Source of the DNA: Alphaproteobacteria bacterium
Lineage (GTDB): Bacteria; Pseudomonadota; Alphaproteobacteria; Reyranellales; Reyranellaceae
DNA length: 64,000 bases
Direction of reading: 5' to 3'
Assembly (NCBI GenBank): GCA_019635875.1
Contig: JAHBYP010000004.1
Span: forward strand, 450,001-514,000
Shown: positions 1 to 7,116 of the stretch, piece by piece
Numbering within the stretch: position 1 is the first letter of the stretch
Layout: every line of letters begins with the position of its first letter
The notes under the pieces: model-generated
What the model was told of the DNA's origin: nothing
Seen by the model: the letters and a program-made list of their open reading frames with translations, nothing else
Databases searched by the model: none
Position numbers and translations under genes: made by a program

Positions 1-1
1 C

Positions 2-292
2 GAGGTCGAGAACGCGATCTCCCTGCTGCCCGGTGTCGCCGAGGTGGCGGTGATCGGCATCCCCGATGCCAAATGGGGCGAAACCATCCACGCCATCATC
101 GTGCCGCGCGCCGGCGCCAACCTCACCGCCGAGGCGGTGATCGAGCACTGCCGCCAGCAGATCGCCGGCTACAAGCTGCCGCGCAGCGTGCAGTTCCGCG
201 ACCAGCCCCTGCCGCTTTCGGGCGCCGGCAAGGTGCTCAAGCGCGACCTGCGCGAGCCGTTCTGGAAGGGCTTCGAGAAGCGGGTGAATTGA
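2..292 (+). CDS. Acyl-CoA synthetase (AMP-binding), C-terminal fragment cut by window edge
   Basis: Only the last 96 residues are inside the window; the reading frame is open to the left edge. They match the mobile C-terminal domain of ANL-superfamily acyl-CoA/acid:thiol ligases: a start like EVENAISLLPGVAEVAVIG, then the IPDAKWGE segment, ending in the conserved GAGKVLKRDLR motif whose lysine takes part in the adenylation half-reaction. The same arrangement ends the complete ligase at 2059-3606, so two related ligases lie within 4 kb. The substrate cannot be inferred without the N-terminal domain. Confidence 0.9.
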   Translation, partial: EVENAISLLPGVAEVAVIGIPDAKWGETIHAIIVPRAGANLTAEAVIEHCRQQIAGYKLPRSVQFRDQPLPLSGAGKVLKRDLREPFWKGFEKRVN

Positions 293-318
293 CAGCGCAG
301 CGGTCGTCGCGGCACCAC

Positions 319-374
319 TGTCATTCCAAGCGTAGCGAGGAATCTCTGGACCCCTCGCATTGCTCGGGATGACA
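319..374. repeat. REP-like palindromic repeat (family B)
   Basis: An imperfect inverted repeat of the form TGTCATTCC...GAGCG-AGCGAGGAAT / CTCGCATTGCTCGGGATGACA. The same unit recurs at 19257, 40829-41011, 54740 and, as halves or partial copies, at 725, 46708 and 63277. It lies between convergent genes, where it can fold into a hairpin and may act as a bidirectional terminator (inference). Confidence 0.8.
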
Positions 375-381
375 GGGCGGG

Positions 382-603
382 TCAAGCCCGCTTGCGCGCC
401 AGGTAGATGCAGCCGAGACCGGCGATCACAGCGACGACGCCGGCGATGGCGGGGATCGGGATCACGCGCTGCTCCTTGGCGTCGACCTTCAGCGGTCCGA
501 GGTCGACGACGCGGCGCGTCTCGGTGAACGAGATGTAGGGAACCACCAGCGCCAGGATGCCGGCGACGATCAGGACGGCGCCAAGGATGGCGATCGGACG
601 CAT
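382..603 (-). CDS. Small two-TM membrane protein (hypothetical)
   Basis: This 73-residue protein has an N-terminal hydrophobic helix (about residues 4-26, AILGAVLIVAGILALVVPYI), a short polar segment of about 25 residues, and a second helix (about 50-69). It ends in a positively charged ARKRA tail, which suggests both termini face the cytoplasm. The start at 603 is chosen because AAGGAG lies about 5 bases upstream; an in-frame extension to 687 has no such support. It looks like the small DUF3185-type membrane proteins common in proteobacteria, but that is recalled rather than searched. No operon partner is visible. Confidence 0.7.
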   Translation of the reverse strand: MRPIAILGAVLIVAGILALVVPYISFTETRRVVDLGPLKVDAKEQRVIPIPAIAGVVAVIAGLGCIYLARKRA

Positions 604-724
604 GACGCTCCTTGCAAATGGTCGCGTGCGCCCGCAACGCCTGAACTGGCCGAAAGTTCCGGCTGCGTTCCCAATCCTGCCAGGCACCGCGGTCGGGCGC
701 CGACGCGGTGGCCGATCGCATTAC

Positions 725-757
725 CGCGGGGTCCTTCGCTGCGCTCAGGACAACAGC
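725..757. repeat. Half copy of family B repeat
   Basis: The segment GGTCCTTCGCTGCGCTCAGG matches the right arm of the repeat at 54740-54841. The left arm is missing, so this looks like a decayed copy lying just beyond the 3' end of the minus-strand methyltransferase gene. Confidence 0.6.
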
Positions 758-763
758 GGGGCA

Positions 764-1864
764 CTACCCCCACACCTCCTCTGCCAGCTCGACGATCATG
801 CGCAGCTTGGCCCATTGCTCGTCCTCGGCCAGCGTGTTGCCCTCCTCCGTGCTGGCGAAGCCGCATTGCGGGCTGAGGCAGATCTGCTCCAGCGGCACGA
901 ACTTGCTGGCTTCGTCGAGGCGGCGCTTGAGCTCGTCCTTCGATTCCAGCTTGCCGGACTTGCTGGTGACCAGGCCGAGCACGACCTGCTTCTCGGGCGG
1001 CACGTAGCGCAGCGGCTCGAAACCGCCGGCGCGCTCGCTGTCGTACTCCATGAAGTAGGCGTTGACGCCGATCTGGTTGAACAGCACGTCGGCGACGCGG
1101 TCGTAGCCGCCGCTGGCGATCCAGGTCGAGCGGAAATTGCCCCGGCACAGATGCATGGTGACCACCATGTCGGCGGGACGGCCGGCCACCGCGGTGTCGA
1201 TCAGCTTGGCGTAGACGCCCAGCAGCTTCTCGGGATCGTCGCCCCTGTTGCGCAGGTAGCCGCGCTGCTCCTCGTCGCACAGATAGGCGATGTAGACCTC
1301 GTCCATCTGCAGGTAGCGGCAGCCGATATCGGCGAAGCCGCGCACCGCGCCGCGATAGGCCTGCGCCAGGTCGGCGAAGAAGACGTCCATGTCGGGGTAG
1401 AGATCCATGTCGATCATCGGCCGGCCGCCGCGATAGTGCAGCGCGCTGGGCGCGGGGATGGTCATCTTGGCCGAGGCCGAGGTGATCGAGCGCAGGTAGC
1501 GATAATGGTCGAGCATCGGATGGTCGCTGAAGCCGAGCTTGCCGGTAACCTTGATGCCCTTGGGCTTCAGCGCCGCGCCCTTGAACTGCACGGCGCTCTC
1601 GACGTCGGTCCATTCGACGCCGTCGAGCCCGGCGAGGAAATCGTAGTGCCAGAAGGCGCGGCGGTACTCGCCGTCGGTCACCGATTTCAGCCCGACCGCT
1701 TCCTGCTTTGCCACGATCTTCTGGATTTCGATGTCCTCGACCGAGCGCAGGGTCTCGTCGTCGATCTCGTCGCGCTCGTGCTGCGCGCGGGCCTCCTTCA
1801 GCGGCACGCTGCGCAACAGGGAGCCGACATGATCGGCGCGGAAGGGCGGGATCGGGCGCTGCAT
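764..1864 (-). CDS. MetE C-terminal-like cobalamin-independent methyltransferase
   Basis: A 366-residue protein of the methionine synthase II (MetE C-terminal domain) family, whose members move methyl groups to thiols using a zinc-bound substrate sulfur. The zinc ligands can be placed: the HxC pair at H238/C240 (TMHLCRGNF), E273 (FMEYD) and C334 (SPQCGF) correspond to the E. coli MetE His-Cys-Glu-Cys set. It lacks the N-terminal folate-binding half of full MetE (about 750 residues), like the short YxjG/YxjH-type proteins. The methyl donor is therefore uncertain. It is transcribed alone, convergent with the small membrane gene's direction and divergent from the ligase at 2059. Confidence 0.85.
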   Translation of the reverse strand: MQRPIPPFRADHVGSLLRSVPLKEARAQHERDEIDDETLRSVEDIEIQKIVAKQEAVGLKSVTDGEYRRAFWHYDFLAGLDGVEWTDVESAVQFKGAALKPKGIKVTGKLGFSDHPMLDHYRYLRSITSASAKMTIPAPSALHYRGGRPMIDMDLYPDMDVFFADLAQAYRGAVRGFADIGCRYLQMDEVYIAYLCDEEQRGYLRNRGDDPEKLLGVYAKLIDTAVAGRPADMVVTMHLCRGNFRSTWIASGGYDRVADVLFNQIGVNAYFMEYDSERAGGFEPLRYVPPEKQVVLGLVTSKSGKLESKDELKRRLDEASKFVPLEQICLSPQCGFASTEEGNTLAEDEQWAKLRMIVELAEEVWG

Positions 1865-1905
1865 GGGTTCCTCTCGAGGTGAGTCGAGGTTGTCGCTCTT
1901 CTCCT

Positions 1906-2048
1906 ACCTTCCCCCGCTCCGCGGGGGAAGGTGCCCGAAGGGCGGATGGGGGTGCCGTCATAGCGGCCAGACGAGGCGCTGCAGTTGTCGCACGAGCCAC
2001 CCCCATCCGGCGCTTCGCGCCACCTTCCCCCGCCAGCGGGGGAAGGTA
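1906..2048. repeat. Dispersed palindromic repeat (family A), full copy
   Basis: Two outer hairpins (CCTTCCCCCGC...GCGGGGGAAGG) flank inner arms that pair with each other (GGCGGATGGGGGTG / CACCCCCATCCGGCG), so the whole 143-base unit folds on itself. It fills the intergenic space between divergent genes and ends 10 bases before the ATG of the downstream ligase gene, so its hairpin must lie in that mRNA's leader if the promoter is upstream. Confidence 0.85.
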
Positions 2049-2058
2049 AGCTTGTGCC

Positions 2059-3606
2059 ATGGCCGATATCCCCTATTTCGACTGGGTCGCCCACCACGCC
2101 GGCCGGCGGCCGGCGAGCCTGGCGATCCACGACCTGCACACTGGGCGCAGGCTGAGCTACGCCCAGCTCGACGAGAGGGCGCGGCGGCTGGCCGCGCACC
2201 TGCAGGTCAACGGCGTCGGCCGGGGCGACAGGGTGGCGATCCTCTCGCCCAATTGTCCGGAGTTCTTCGAGCTGCAGTTCGCCGCCGGCAGGGTCGGCGC
2301 GATCATGCTGCCGCTGAACTGGCGGCTTACCGTCGCCGAGCTCGAGTACATCCTCAAGGACGCCGGGCCGCGGATGCTGGTGCACGATGCTGGCTTCGCG
2401 CCGCAGGCGCGCGAGCTGAAGGGATCGTGCGGCATCGCGCACCTGCTGGAGATCGACGTCGACCGCGCCGACAGCGCCTATGAGCGCGCGCTGATGGCCG
2501 CCTCACCCGCGCCGCGCACCGTGGCGCTGACGCACGACGACCATGCGATGGTGATGTACACCTCGGGCACGACCGGTCATCCCAAGGGGGCGATCATCAC
2601 CCACGGGATGAACTTCTGGAACTGTGTCAACCTCGGCATCCCGGCGCTTATCTCGCCGCGCACCGTGCAGCTCGTGGTGCTGCCGCTGTTCCACACCGGC
2701 GGGCTGAACTGCTACGCCAATCCCGTGCTGCACGCCGGTGGCACCATCCTGATCATGCGCACCTTCGATCCCGGTCAGGCGCTCGACCATATCGGCGACC
2801 CCGACCTGGGCATTACCCATTTCTTCGCCGTGCCGGCGCCCTACCAGTTCATGATGCAGCACCCGAAGTTCCAGGGATGCGACCTGTCGCGGCTGCAGAT
2901 CGCCGGCGTCGGCGGCGCGCCCTGTGCGTTGTCCATCCTCGAGGGCTGGGCGGCGCGCGGCATCGCCCTGGTGCAGGGCTGGGGCATGACCGAGACCAGC
3001 CCGGCCGGCACCATGCTCGACGCCGCCGATGCGCTCGGCAAGCTGGGCTCGGCCGGCAAGGCGCTGATGCACACGGCGGTGCGCATCGTCGACGATACCG
3101 GCAAGGACGTCCCCCGCGGCACCATCGGCGAGCTGTGGACCAAGGGGCCGCACATCACGCCGGGCTATTGGAACAATCCGGAGGCCACCGCCAGAGCCTT
3201 CACCGACGGCTGGCTGCACACCGGCGACGCCGCGCGCGAGGACGAGGACGGCTTCATCTTCATCGTCGACCGCTGGAAGGACATGTACATATCCGGCGGC
3301 GAGAACGTCTATCCGGCCGAGGTCGAGAACGTGCTTTTCCAGTTGCCGCAGGTCACCGACGCCGCGGTCATCGGCGTGCCCAGCGAGCGCTGGGGCGAGG
3401 TCGGCAAGGCGGTGCTGGTGCTGAAACCCGATCAGGCCTTGACGGAGGACGATGTCATCCGTCATTGCCTGCCGCGGCTGGCGAAATTCAAGGTGCCGCA
3501 GTCGGTCGAGTTCGTCGAGGCGCTGCCGCGCAACGCCACCGGCAAGGTGTTGAAGCGCGAGCTGCGCACGATGTATGTCGGCGCCGCAACCCCGGCGATC
3601 ACCTGA
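2059..3606 (+). CDS. Long/medium-chain acyl-CoA synthetase (FadD-like AMP-dependent ligase)
   Basis: A complete 515-residue ANL-family ligase that activates a carboxylic acid to its acyl-CoA through an acyl-adenylate. Motifs are in order: the P-loop MYTSGTTGHPKG near residue 166, GWGMTETSP near 307, WLHTGDAAREDEDGF near 390 with the ribose-binding Asp, and C-terminal NATGKVLKRELR with the catalytic Lys. No signal or membrane segment, so cytoplasmic. The chain-length preference cannot be read by eye; the protein resembles the short FadD13/fatty-acid ligases of alphaproteobacteria. A lysine-rich small gene follows after 23 bases. Confidence 0.92.
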   Translation: MADIPYFDWVAHHAGRRPASLAIHDLHTGRRLSYAQLDERARRLAAHLQVNGVGRGDRVAILSPNCPEFFELQFAAGRVGAIMLPLNWRLTVAELEYILKDAGPRMLVHDAGFAPQARELKGSCGIAHLLEIDVDRADSAYERALMAASPAPRTVALTHDDHAMVMYTSGTTGHPKGAIITHGMNFWNCVNLGIPALISPRTVQLVVLPLFHTGGLNCYANPVLHAGGTILIMRTFDPGQALDHIGDPDLGITHFFAVPAPYQFMMQHPKFQGCDLSRLQIAGVGGAPCALSILEGWAARGIALVQGWGMTETSPAGTMLDAADALGKLGSAGKALMHTAVRIVDDTGKDVPRGTIGELWTKGPHITPGYWNNPEATARAFTDGWLHTGDAAREDEDGFIFIVDRWKDMYISGGENVYPAEVENVLFQLPQVTDAAVIGVPSERWGEVGKAVLVLKPDQALTEDDVIRHCLPRLAKFKVPQSVEFVEALPRNATGKVLKRELRTMYVGAATPAIT

Positions 3607-3629
3607 TCGGCCGACAGGAGAACGAGACA

Positions 3630-3809
3630 ATGGCCGTCCGCAAGATCAAGAGCAGCGCCGACAAGATCAAGGCGCTCGACGAGCGCATCGCCGCCGCCAA
3701 GGCCGGCGACACCCCGGCCAAGCAGCGCCAGGCCAAGAAGCTCGCCCGCTCGCGCGCCACGCTGGCTCACAAGACCGGCAAGGCCAAGCCCAAGGCGGCG
3801 AAGAAGTAA
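3630..3809 (+). CDS. Small lysine-rich basic protein (hypothetical)
   Basis: A 59-residue protein with 14 lysines and many alanines (AVRKIKSSADKIKALDERI, then KARSRATLAH, ending KAKPKAAKK). The start at 3630 has AGGAG 10 bases upstream. The composition, Lys/Ala/Pro at the C-terminus, is that of a histone H1-like or nucleoid/RNA-binding tail, and residues 8-28 could form one charged helix. It follows the acyl-CoA ligase by 23 bases and is probably cotranscribed, though no functional link is evident. Function unknown. Confidence 0.7.
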   Translation: MAVRKIKSSADKIKALDERIAAAKAGDTPAKQRQAKKLARSRATLAHKTGKAKPKAAKK

Positions 3810-3830
3810 TCGGGACCGCCGGCGGGGAGT

Positions 3831-4217
3831 TCACACCGCCCGGTGCTGCGTGCCGGCACCGGGGGTGATGAAGACCAGCCGACCGGGCTCGCGCGCCAGC
3901 CCGCGATGCCACGGCCCCTTGGGCACCACGCAGGTCGAGCCGGCGCGCATCTCGATGGTGTCGACCGCGCCGTCCGCGCGTTCGATCTGCAGCGCGAAGG
4001 CGCCCGACATCAGGATCAGGACCTCGTCGCCGGCCGGGTGCATCTCCCAGTGCGGCCAGTCCCCGATCTGCGCCGTGGCGCCCAGCAGGCGCCCGCCATG
4101 CAGTTCGGGCCGGCTGTCCAGCGCCGACCAGAAGGCGTCGCCGCCTTCGGTCACCAGGGCCGAGCCGTCGTCGCGCAATTGCGCGTAGGTGCGCATCAGG
4201 TCGAACGCGTCAGCCAT
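3831..4217 (-). CDS. Cupin-domain protein
   Basis: A 128-residue single-domain cupin. The conserved core is visible: the first motif around DWPHWEMHPAGDEVLILMSG supplies His/Glu metal-ligand candidates, and the second around GSTCVVPKGPWHRG supplies the distal His. Such small cupins bind a metal and either sense or modify a small molecule; the substrate is unknown. The start at 4217 has GGAGG 6 bases upstream, which overlaps the stop of the preceding methyltransferase gene. It is the third gene of the minus-strand operon GNAT-methyltransferase-cupin, whose leader carries an attenuator. Confidence 0.85.
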   Translation of the reverse strand: MADAFDLMRTYAQLRDDGSALVTEGGDAFWSALDSRPELHGGRLLGATAQIGDWPHWEMHPAGDEVLILMSGAFALQIERADGAVDTIEMRAGSTCVVPKGPWHRGLAREPGRLVFITPGAGTQHRAV

Positions 4218-4228
4218 GGTGAACCTCC

Positions 4229-5038
4229 TCACCCGCTGGTCCGTTGCTTGCGGAAGACGTCGACGGTCAGCCAGGGCGTCATCCGCTGGATCGTACGCGG
4301 CCCGTCGGGCTGTTCGTCGACCCAGCGCGCCGTGTCGTCGAGGATCTGGCTGAAGGTACTGCTCGGCAGGTACCAGAACTCGGCGAACAACCCCTCCTCG
4401 ATCTGCGCCAACGCTTCACCATAGGTCACCGGCCCGCTCCAGGTCAGGTCGGACACGTCGATCGCCATCGGCTGGCATCCCCGCTCCTCCAGGTAGGCGC
4501 CCAACGCCGACTTCTCGTTCACGCCGGGAAATCGCGATCCGAAGCCCAGCGCATCGGCGCGCGCCGCGAAGTGCTTGCGCACGGCGTTGCCGAAGGCACC
4601 ACGATCGTTGACCTGGATCAGGCAGCATCCCGGCCGCAGCACACGCAGCAACTCCCGGCAGCCCGTCTGCCAGTCTCCGACGTGCTGGAACAGCTTGGAG
4701 ACGACGACGGCGTCGACACTCTCGTCGGCGACCGGCAGCGCGCGGACGTCCGCAACGTCATACGAGGCACGCATGTCCGGACGGAGCTTGCGGCGGGCGA
4801 TGTCAACCATCTCGCGCGAGATGTCGAATCCCCGGACGACGTAGCCCATCGCTGCAAGCACCAGCGAGATCTGGCCGGTACCGCAGCCGGCATCGAGCAC
4901 GAGACCCTTCCGAGGCAGGGCGCCGCCGTCGACCAGGCGCCCGTAGCAGGCACGCAAGCGATCCTCCGGCACGTCGCGCGTCGCATCGTAGCGCGCGGCG
5001 ATGGCAGAGAAGTCCGAGGTGGGCGCCAGCGCCGCCAT
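4229..5038 (-). CDS. Class I SAM-dependent methyltransferase
   Basis: A 269-residue Rossmann-fold methyltransferase with the SAM-binding motif I VLDAGCGTG at residues 47-55 and motif II acidic turn VRGFDISREMVDIAR. The DVADVRALPVADESVDAVVV stretch matches the motif that contacts the adenine and the post-motif strand. It belongs to the Methyltransf_11/25 group, which acts on small molecules (quinones, amino acids, lipids); the substrate is not deducible. It is the middle gene of the operon: 9 bases after the GNAT gene and 11 before the cupin start. Confidence 0.9.
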   Translation of the reverse strand: MAALAPTSDFSAIAARYDATRDVPEDRLRACYGRLVDGGALPRKGLVLDAGCGTGQISLVLAAMGYVVRGFDISREMVDIARRKLRPDMRASYDVADVRALPVADESVDAVVVSKLFQHVGDWQTGCRELLRVLRPGCCLIQVNDRGAFGNAVRKHFAARADALGFGSRFPGVNEKSALGAYLEERGCQPMAIDVSDLTWSGPVTYGEALAQIEEGLFAEFWYLPSSTFSQILDDTARWVDEQPDGPRTIQRMTPWLTVDVFRKQRTSG

Positions 5039-5047
5039 GTCCGCCTC

Positions 5048-5572
5048 TCAGACCGACATGATCATGCGCTGGGTCGAGGGCGAGAAGCCGAAAGACTCGT
5101 AGAAGCGGATCGCCTCGGCGTTGAAGCTGTGCGCCACCAGTTCGACATGAGTCGCCCGGCGCTGGCGCGCCCACTCGATGCAGGCGGCCAGCAGGCGCCG
5201 GCCGACCCGGCGGCGGCGATGGCGCTCGCGCACCACGAAGGTGTCGATCTCGACCACGAGTCGCGGCGCGGCGCCGGCGAACTCCGAGGGTGGACGGATC
5301 AACAGCACGGCGAGTCCGGCCAGCCCATCGGCCGCTACCGCGACCAGCATGTTCGACGCCGGGCCGCACAGCACCCGCTCGATATGGGCGGGCGTGCGCG
5401 CCGGGCCGTCGAATTCCTGGAAGATGTCGGGCCGCGCCTGGCGGTGCAGCGCATCGATCTCGGCGAACAGCGCGTTCATGCCGTCGTAGTCGCGCGGCGA
5501 GCCGGCGCGGATGTTGATCGGCAGCGGCGGCAGCGCAGCCGTGTCGGCCTCGTCGATTTTCGCTGCAAGCAT
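5048..5572 (-). CDS. GNAT-family N-acetyltransferase behind an attenuator
   Basis: A 174-residue GNAT protein. Motif A (acetyl-CoA pyrophosphate-binding) is VVRERHRRRRVGRRLLAA, with R/Q-x-x-G-x-G/A replaced by an arginine-rich RRRRVGRRL; motif B is SFNAEAIRFYESFGF near the C-terminus. It acetylates an amine whose identity is unknown. GGAGGAGA sits 5 bases before the start at 5572. Upstream on the same strand are a terminator hairpin, a Trp-Tyr-Phe leader peptide and a promoter, so expression of this operon may depend on charged aromatic tRNAs. An aromatic amine or amino-acid analogue is a reasonable guess for the substrate, but only a guess. Confidence 0.88.
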   Translation of the reverse strand: MLAAKIDEADTAALPPLPINIRAGSPRDYDGMNALFAEIDALHRQARPDIFQEFDGPARTPAHIERVLCGPASNMLVAVAADGLAGLAVLLIRPPSEFAGAAPRLVVEIDTFVVRERHRRRRVGRRLLAACIEWARQRRATHVELVAHSFNAEAIRFYESFGFSPSTQRMIMSV

Positions 5573-5634
5573 TGTGCTCTCCTCCGGTAGCAGGGTCCTG
5601 CCGCTGCGGGCCCGGAGGTGAGGTGTCGAAACAA

Positions 5635-5661
5635 CAAAGCCGCCGGACCGCGGCGGCTTTG
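5635..5661 (-). terminator. Intrinsic terminator/attenuator hairpin before the GNAT operon
   Basis: A perfect 10-bp stem CAAAGCCGCC / GGCGGCTTTG with a 7-base loop. On the minus strand it is followed by TTGTTT, as expected of an intrinsic terminator. It lies 26 bases after the leader-peptide stop codon and 62 bases before the GNAT start. The G-rich run GGGCGGCG just after the leader stop (5679-5686 read on minus) can pair with the GCCGCC arm, giving an alternative antiterminator. Confidence 0.8.
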
Positions 5662-5686
5662 TCTGGTCGTGACCGAACGCGCCGCC

Positions 5687-5737
5687 CTATGGGAGCGACG
5701 TAAAATACCAGCGCGAGGCGATGGAGCGTCCGTTCAT
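5687..5737 (-). CDS. Leader peptide with Trp-Tyr-Phe codons (attenuator)
   Basis: A 16-residue open reading frame, MNGRSIASRWYFTSLP, with adjacent TGG TAT TTT codons at positions 10-12. It begins about 8 bases downstream of a good -10 box, so its mRNA would be nearly leaderless, as described for the trpL leader of Sinorhizobium. Stalling at W-Y-F when aromatic aminoacyl-tRNAs are scarce would free the downstream antiterminator and allow transcription into the GNAT-methyltransferase-cupin operon. The peptide itself probably has only this regulatory role. The match to a classical attenuator is seen in the sequence; the response is inferred. Confidence 0.75.
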   Translation of the reverse strand: MNGRSIASRWYFTSLP

Positions 5738-5745
5738 GGGGCGCT

Positions 5746-5774
5746 TCTATACAGGCCGGCCGGATTGCGGTCAA
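5746..5774 (-). promoter_or_regulatory. Sigma70-type promoter of the leader/GNAT operon
   Basis: On the minus strand: -35 TTGACC (5769-5774), a spacer of exactly 17 bases, and -10 TATAGA (5746-5751). The predicted start of transcription is at about 5737-5740, which coincides with the ATG of the leader peptide. Confidence 0.75.
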
Positions 5775-5838
5775 CGTATGAAGACGCAACGACTGGCCAA
5801 TGATGACGTTCAGCGGGGTGGAACGTGGAGGTAACCCC

Positions 5839-5913
5839 ATGAGCGACATCGTCTATCTGGTCGGCCTGATCGTCATCGTGATGGCCATCCTGTCCTTCGT
5901 CGGCCTGCGCTAG
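5839..5913 (+). CDS. 24-residue single-span membrane peptide
   Basis: The peptide MSDIVYLVGLIVIVMAILSF VGLR is almost entirely one hydrophobic helix (residues 4-22) with a charged end. It has a strong ribosome site (GGAGG, 7 bases upstream). Its stop codon is immediately followed by the GGAGG of the next gene, so the two are one operon. Small peptides of this YLxGLIVIVxAILSFxGLR type are recalled from other alphaproteobacteria but carry no assigned function. It may be a subunit or regulator of the membrane protein encoded 9 bases downstream (inference). Confidence 0.75.
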   Translation: MSDIVYLVGLIVIVMAILSFVGLR

Positions 5914-5922
5914 GAGGCCGCC

Positions 5923-6831
5923 ATGGCAGCTTCATCGATCGACGTCGTGGTGCCCGTCGCAGCCGACGCCCGCCCGCGCAATGTCGAATGGGCGCCGGTG
6001 GTCGGCGGCGCCGTCGCCGCGGCGGCGATCTCCTTCGTCCTGCTGACCTTCGGCGCCGCCATTGGGTTGTCGGCGACGTCGGCCTGGCCGGAACGCGGCA
6101 TTTCTCTGCCGGTTACCTTCATCCTCTTTGCAATCTGGATGGCGCTGGTGCAGGCCGGCAGCTTCGCCGCCGGCGGCTATGTTGCCGGCCGCATGCGCAG
6201 CGCCTGGGAGGGTCCGCCGGTCGAGCGCCAGTTCCGTGACGGCGCGCATGGCTTCCTGGTGTGGGGGCTGGGCGTGCTGATCAGCGCCGTTCTCGCCGCC
6301 GGCGCCATCATCGGCACGGCGCGCACGGCGGTCGAAAGCGGCGCAACCGTCGCCGCCGGTGCGGCCTCGCGCCCCGCCGGCCAGCCCGGCGAGGCCGTGG
6401 CGATGACGCCGGCCGACTACGCGGCCGACTACCTGTTCCGGCCGGGCGCCGGCCCGGCGCCAGGCGGCGCCGCGCTGGGGCCACCGCCGCGCGCCGAGGC
6501 GATCCGCATCATGGCGGCCGCGATCCGCGACAACACCATGAACCCGCGCGATCGCACCTATCTCGCGCAGATCATCAGCCTGCGCACCGGCATGCCGGCG
6601 GCCGATGCCGAGCGGCGTGTCGACGAGGCCTATGCCGAGGCCAAGGCGGCTGAGGCCAAGGTGCGCGAGGCCGCCGATCGCGCGCGCAAGGCGGCGGCCA
6701 TCGCCGGCTTCCTCACCGCTGCCGCGCTGGCGGTCGGCTGCGTCGCGGCCTGCGTCGGAGCGGCGATCGGCGCGCGCCATCGCGAGGAAGGCAAGGCGCC
6801 GAAATTGCTCTTCGGCAACCGCTTCTGGTAG
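5923..6831 (+). CDS. Multi-pass inner-membrane protein (hypothetical)
   Basis: A 302-residue protein with hydrophobic segments at roughly residues 25-50, 62-88 and 108-132, a long middle domain rich in Ala/Pro, a charged helix (about 215-250, EAKAAEAKVREAADRARKAA) that could be a coiled coil, and a final span around 250-275. The glycine- and alanine-rich spans resemble the uncharacterised membrane proteins sometimes labelled PhnA-like in rhizobia; this is not the phosphonate PhnA enzyme. It follows the 24-residue membrane peptide and precedes a small soluble protein by 2 bases, forming a three-gene operon. Function unknown. Confidence 0.75.
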   Translation: MAASSIDVVVPVAADARPRNVEWAPVVGGAVAAAAISFVLLTFGAAIGLSATSAWPERGISLPVTFILFAIWMALVQAGSFAAGGYVAGRMRSAWEGPPVERQFRDGAHGFLVWGLGVLISAVLAAGAIIGTARTAVESGATVAAGAASRPAGQPGEAVAMTPADYAADYLFRPGAGPAPGGAALGPPPRAEAIRIMAAAIRDNTMNPRDRTYLAQIISLRTGMPAADAERRVDEAYAEAKAAEAKVREAADRARKAAAIAGFLTAAALAVGCVAACVGAAIGARHREEGKAPKLLFGNRFW

Positions 6832-6833
6832 CC

Positions 6834-7091
6834 GTGGCTGAGGACCAGGCCGCGCGCATCCACAGCGTCGTCTCGCAACTCGAGACGACGCTTTCGGCGA
6901 TCGACCGTCAGTTGCAACTGGGCTTCGACGACGAGGTCGTGACGGACGCCATGCGGACGCTGCGCGAGGTGCTCTGCACCGCCATCCGCGAGGGCGTGTC
7001 GGGCCTGCTGATCTCGCACGACCAGGCGAGCGGCGGTCGCATCCCCGTCGCGCTGCCCGTGCTGGTCGGCGAAGCGGTGCGTAGCGGTTGA
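6834..7091 (+). CDS. Small soluble hypothetical protein
   Basis: An 85-residue protein that uses a GTG start 2 bases after the stop of the membrane-protein gene, consistent with translational coupling. The first 60 residues are likely helical (ARIHSVVSQLETTLSAIDRQ and the VTDAMRTLREVLCTAIREG segment); no motif is recognised. The position suggests a cytoplasmic partner of the membrane protein. Function unknown. Confidence 0.65.
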   Translation: MAEDQAARIHSVVSQLETTLSAIDRQLQLGFDDEVVTDAMRTLREVLCTAIREGVSGLLISHDQASGGRIPVALPVLVGEAVRSG

Positions 7092-7116
7092 GGTGGCGAG
7101 CGGCTAGAACGGCCGC

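Noticed and set aside
557..1882. 441-codon plus-strand frame
   Set aside because: Antisense to the MetE-like gene, which keeps the complete zinc-ligand set.
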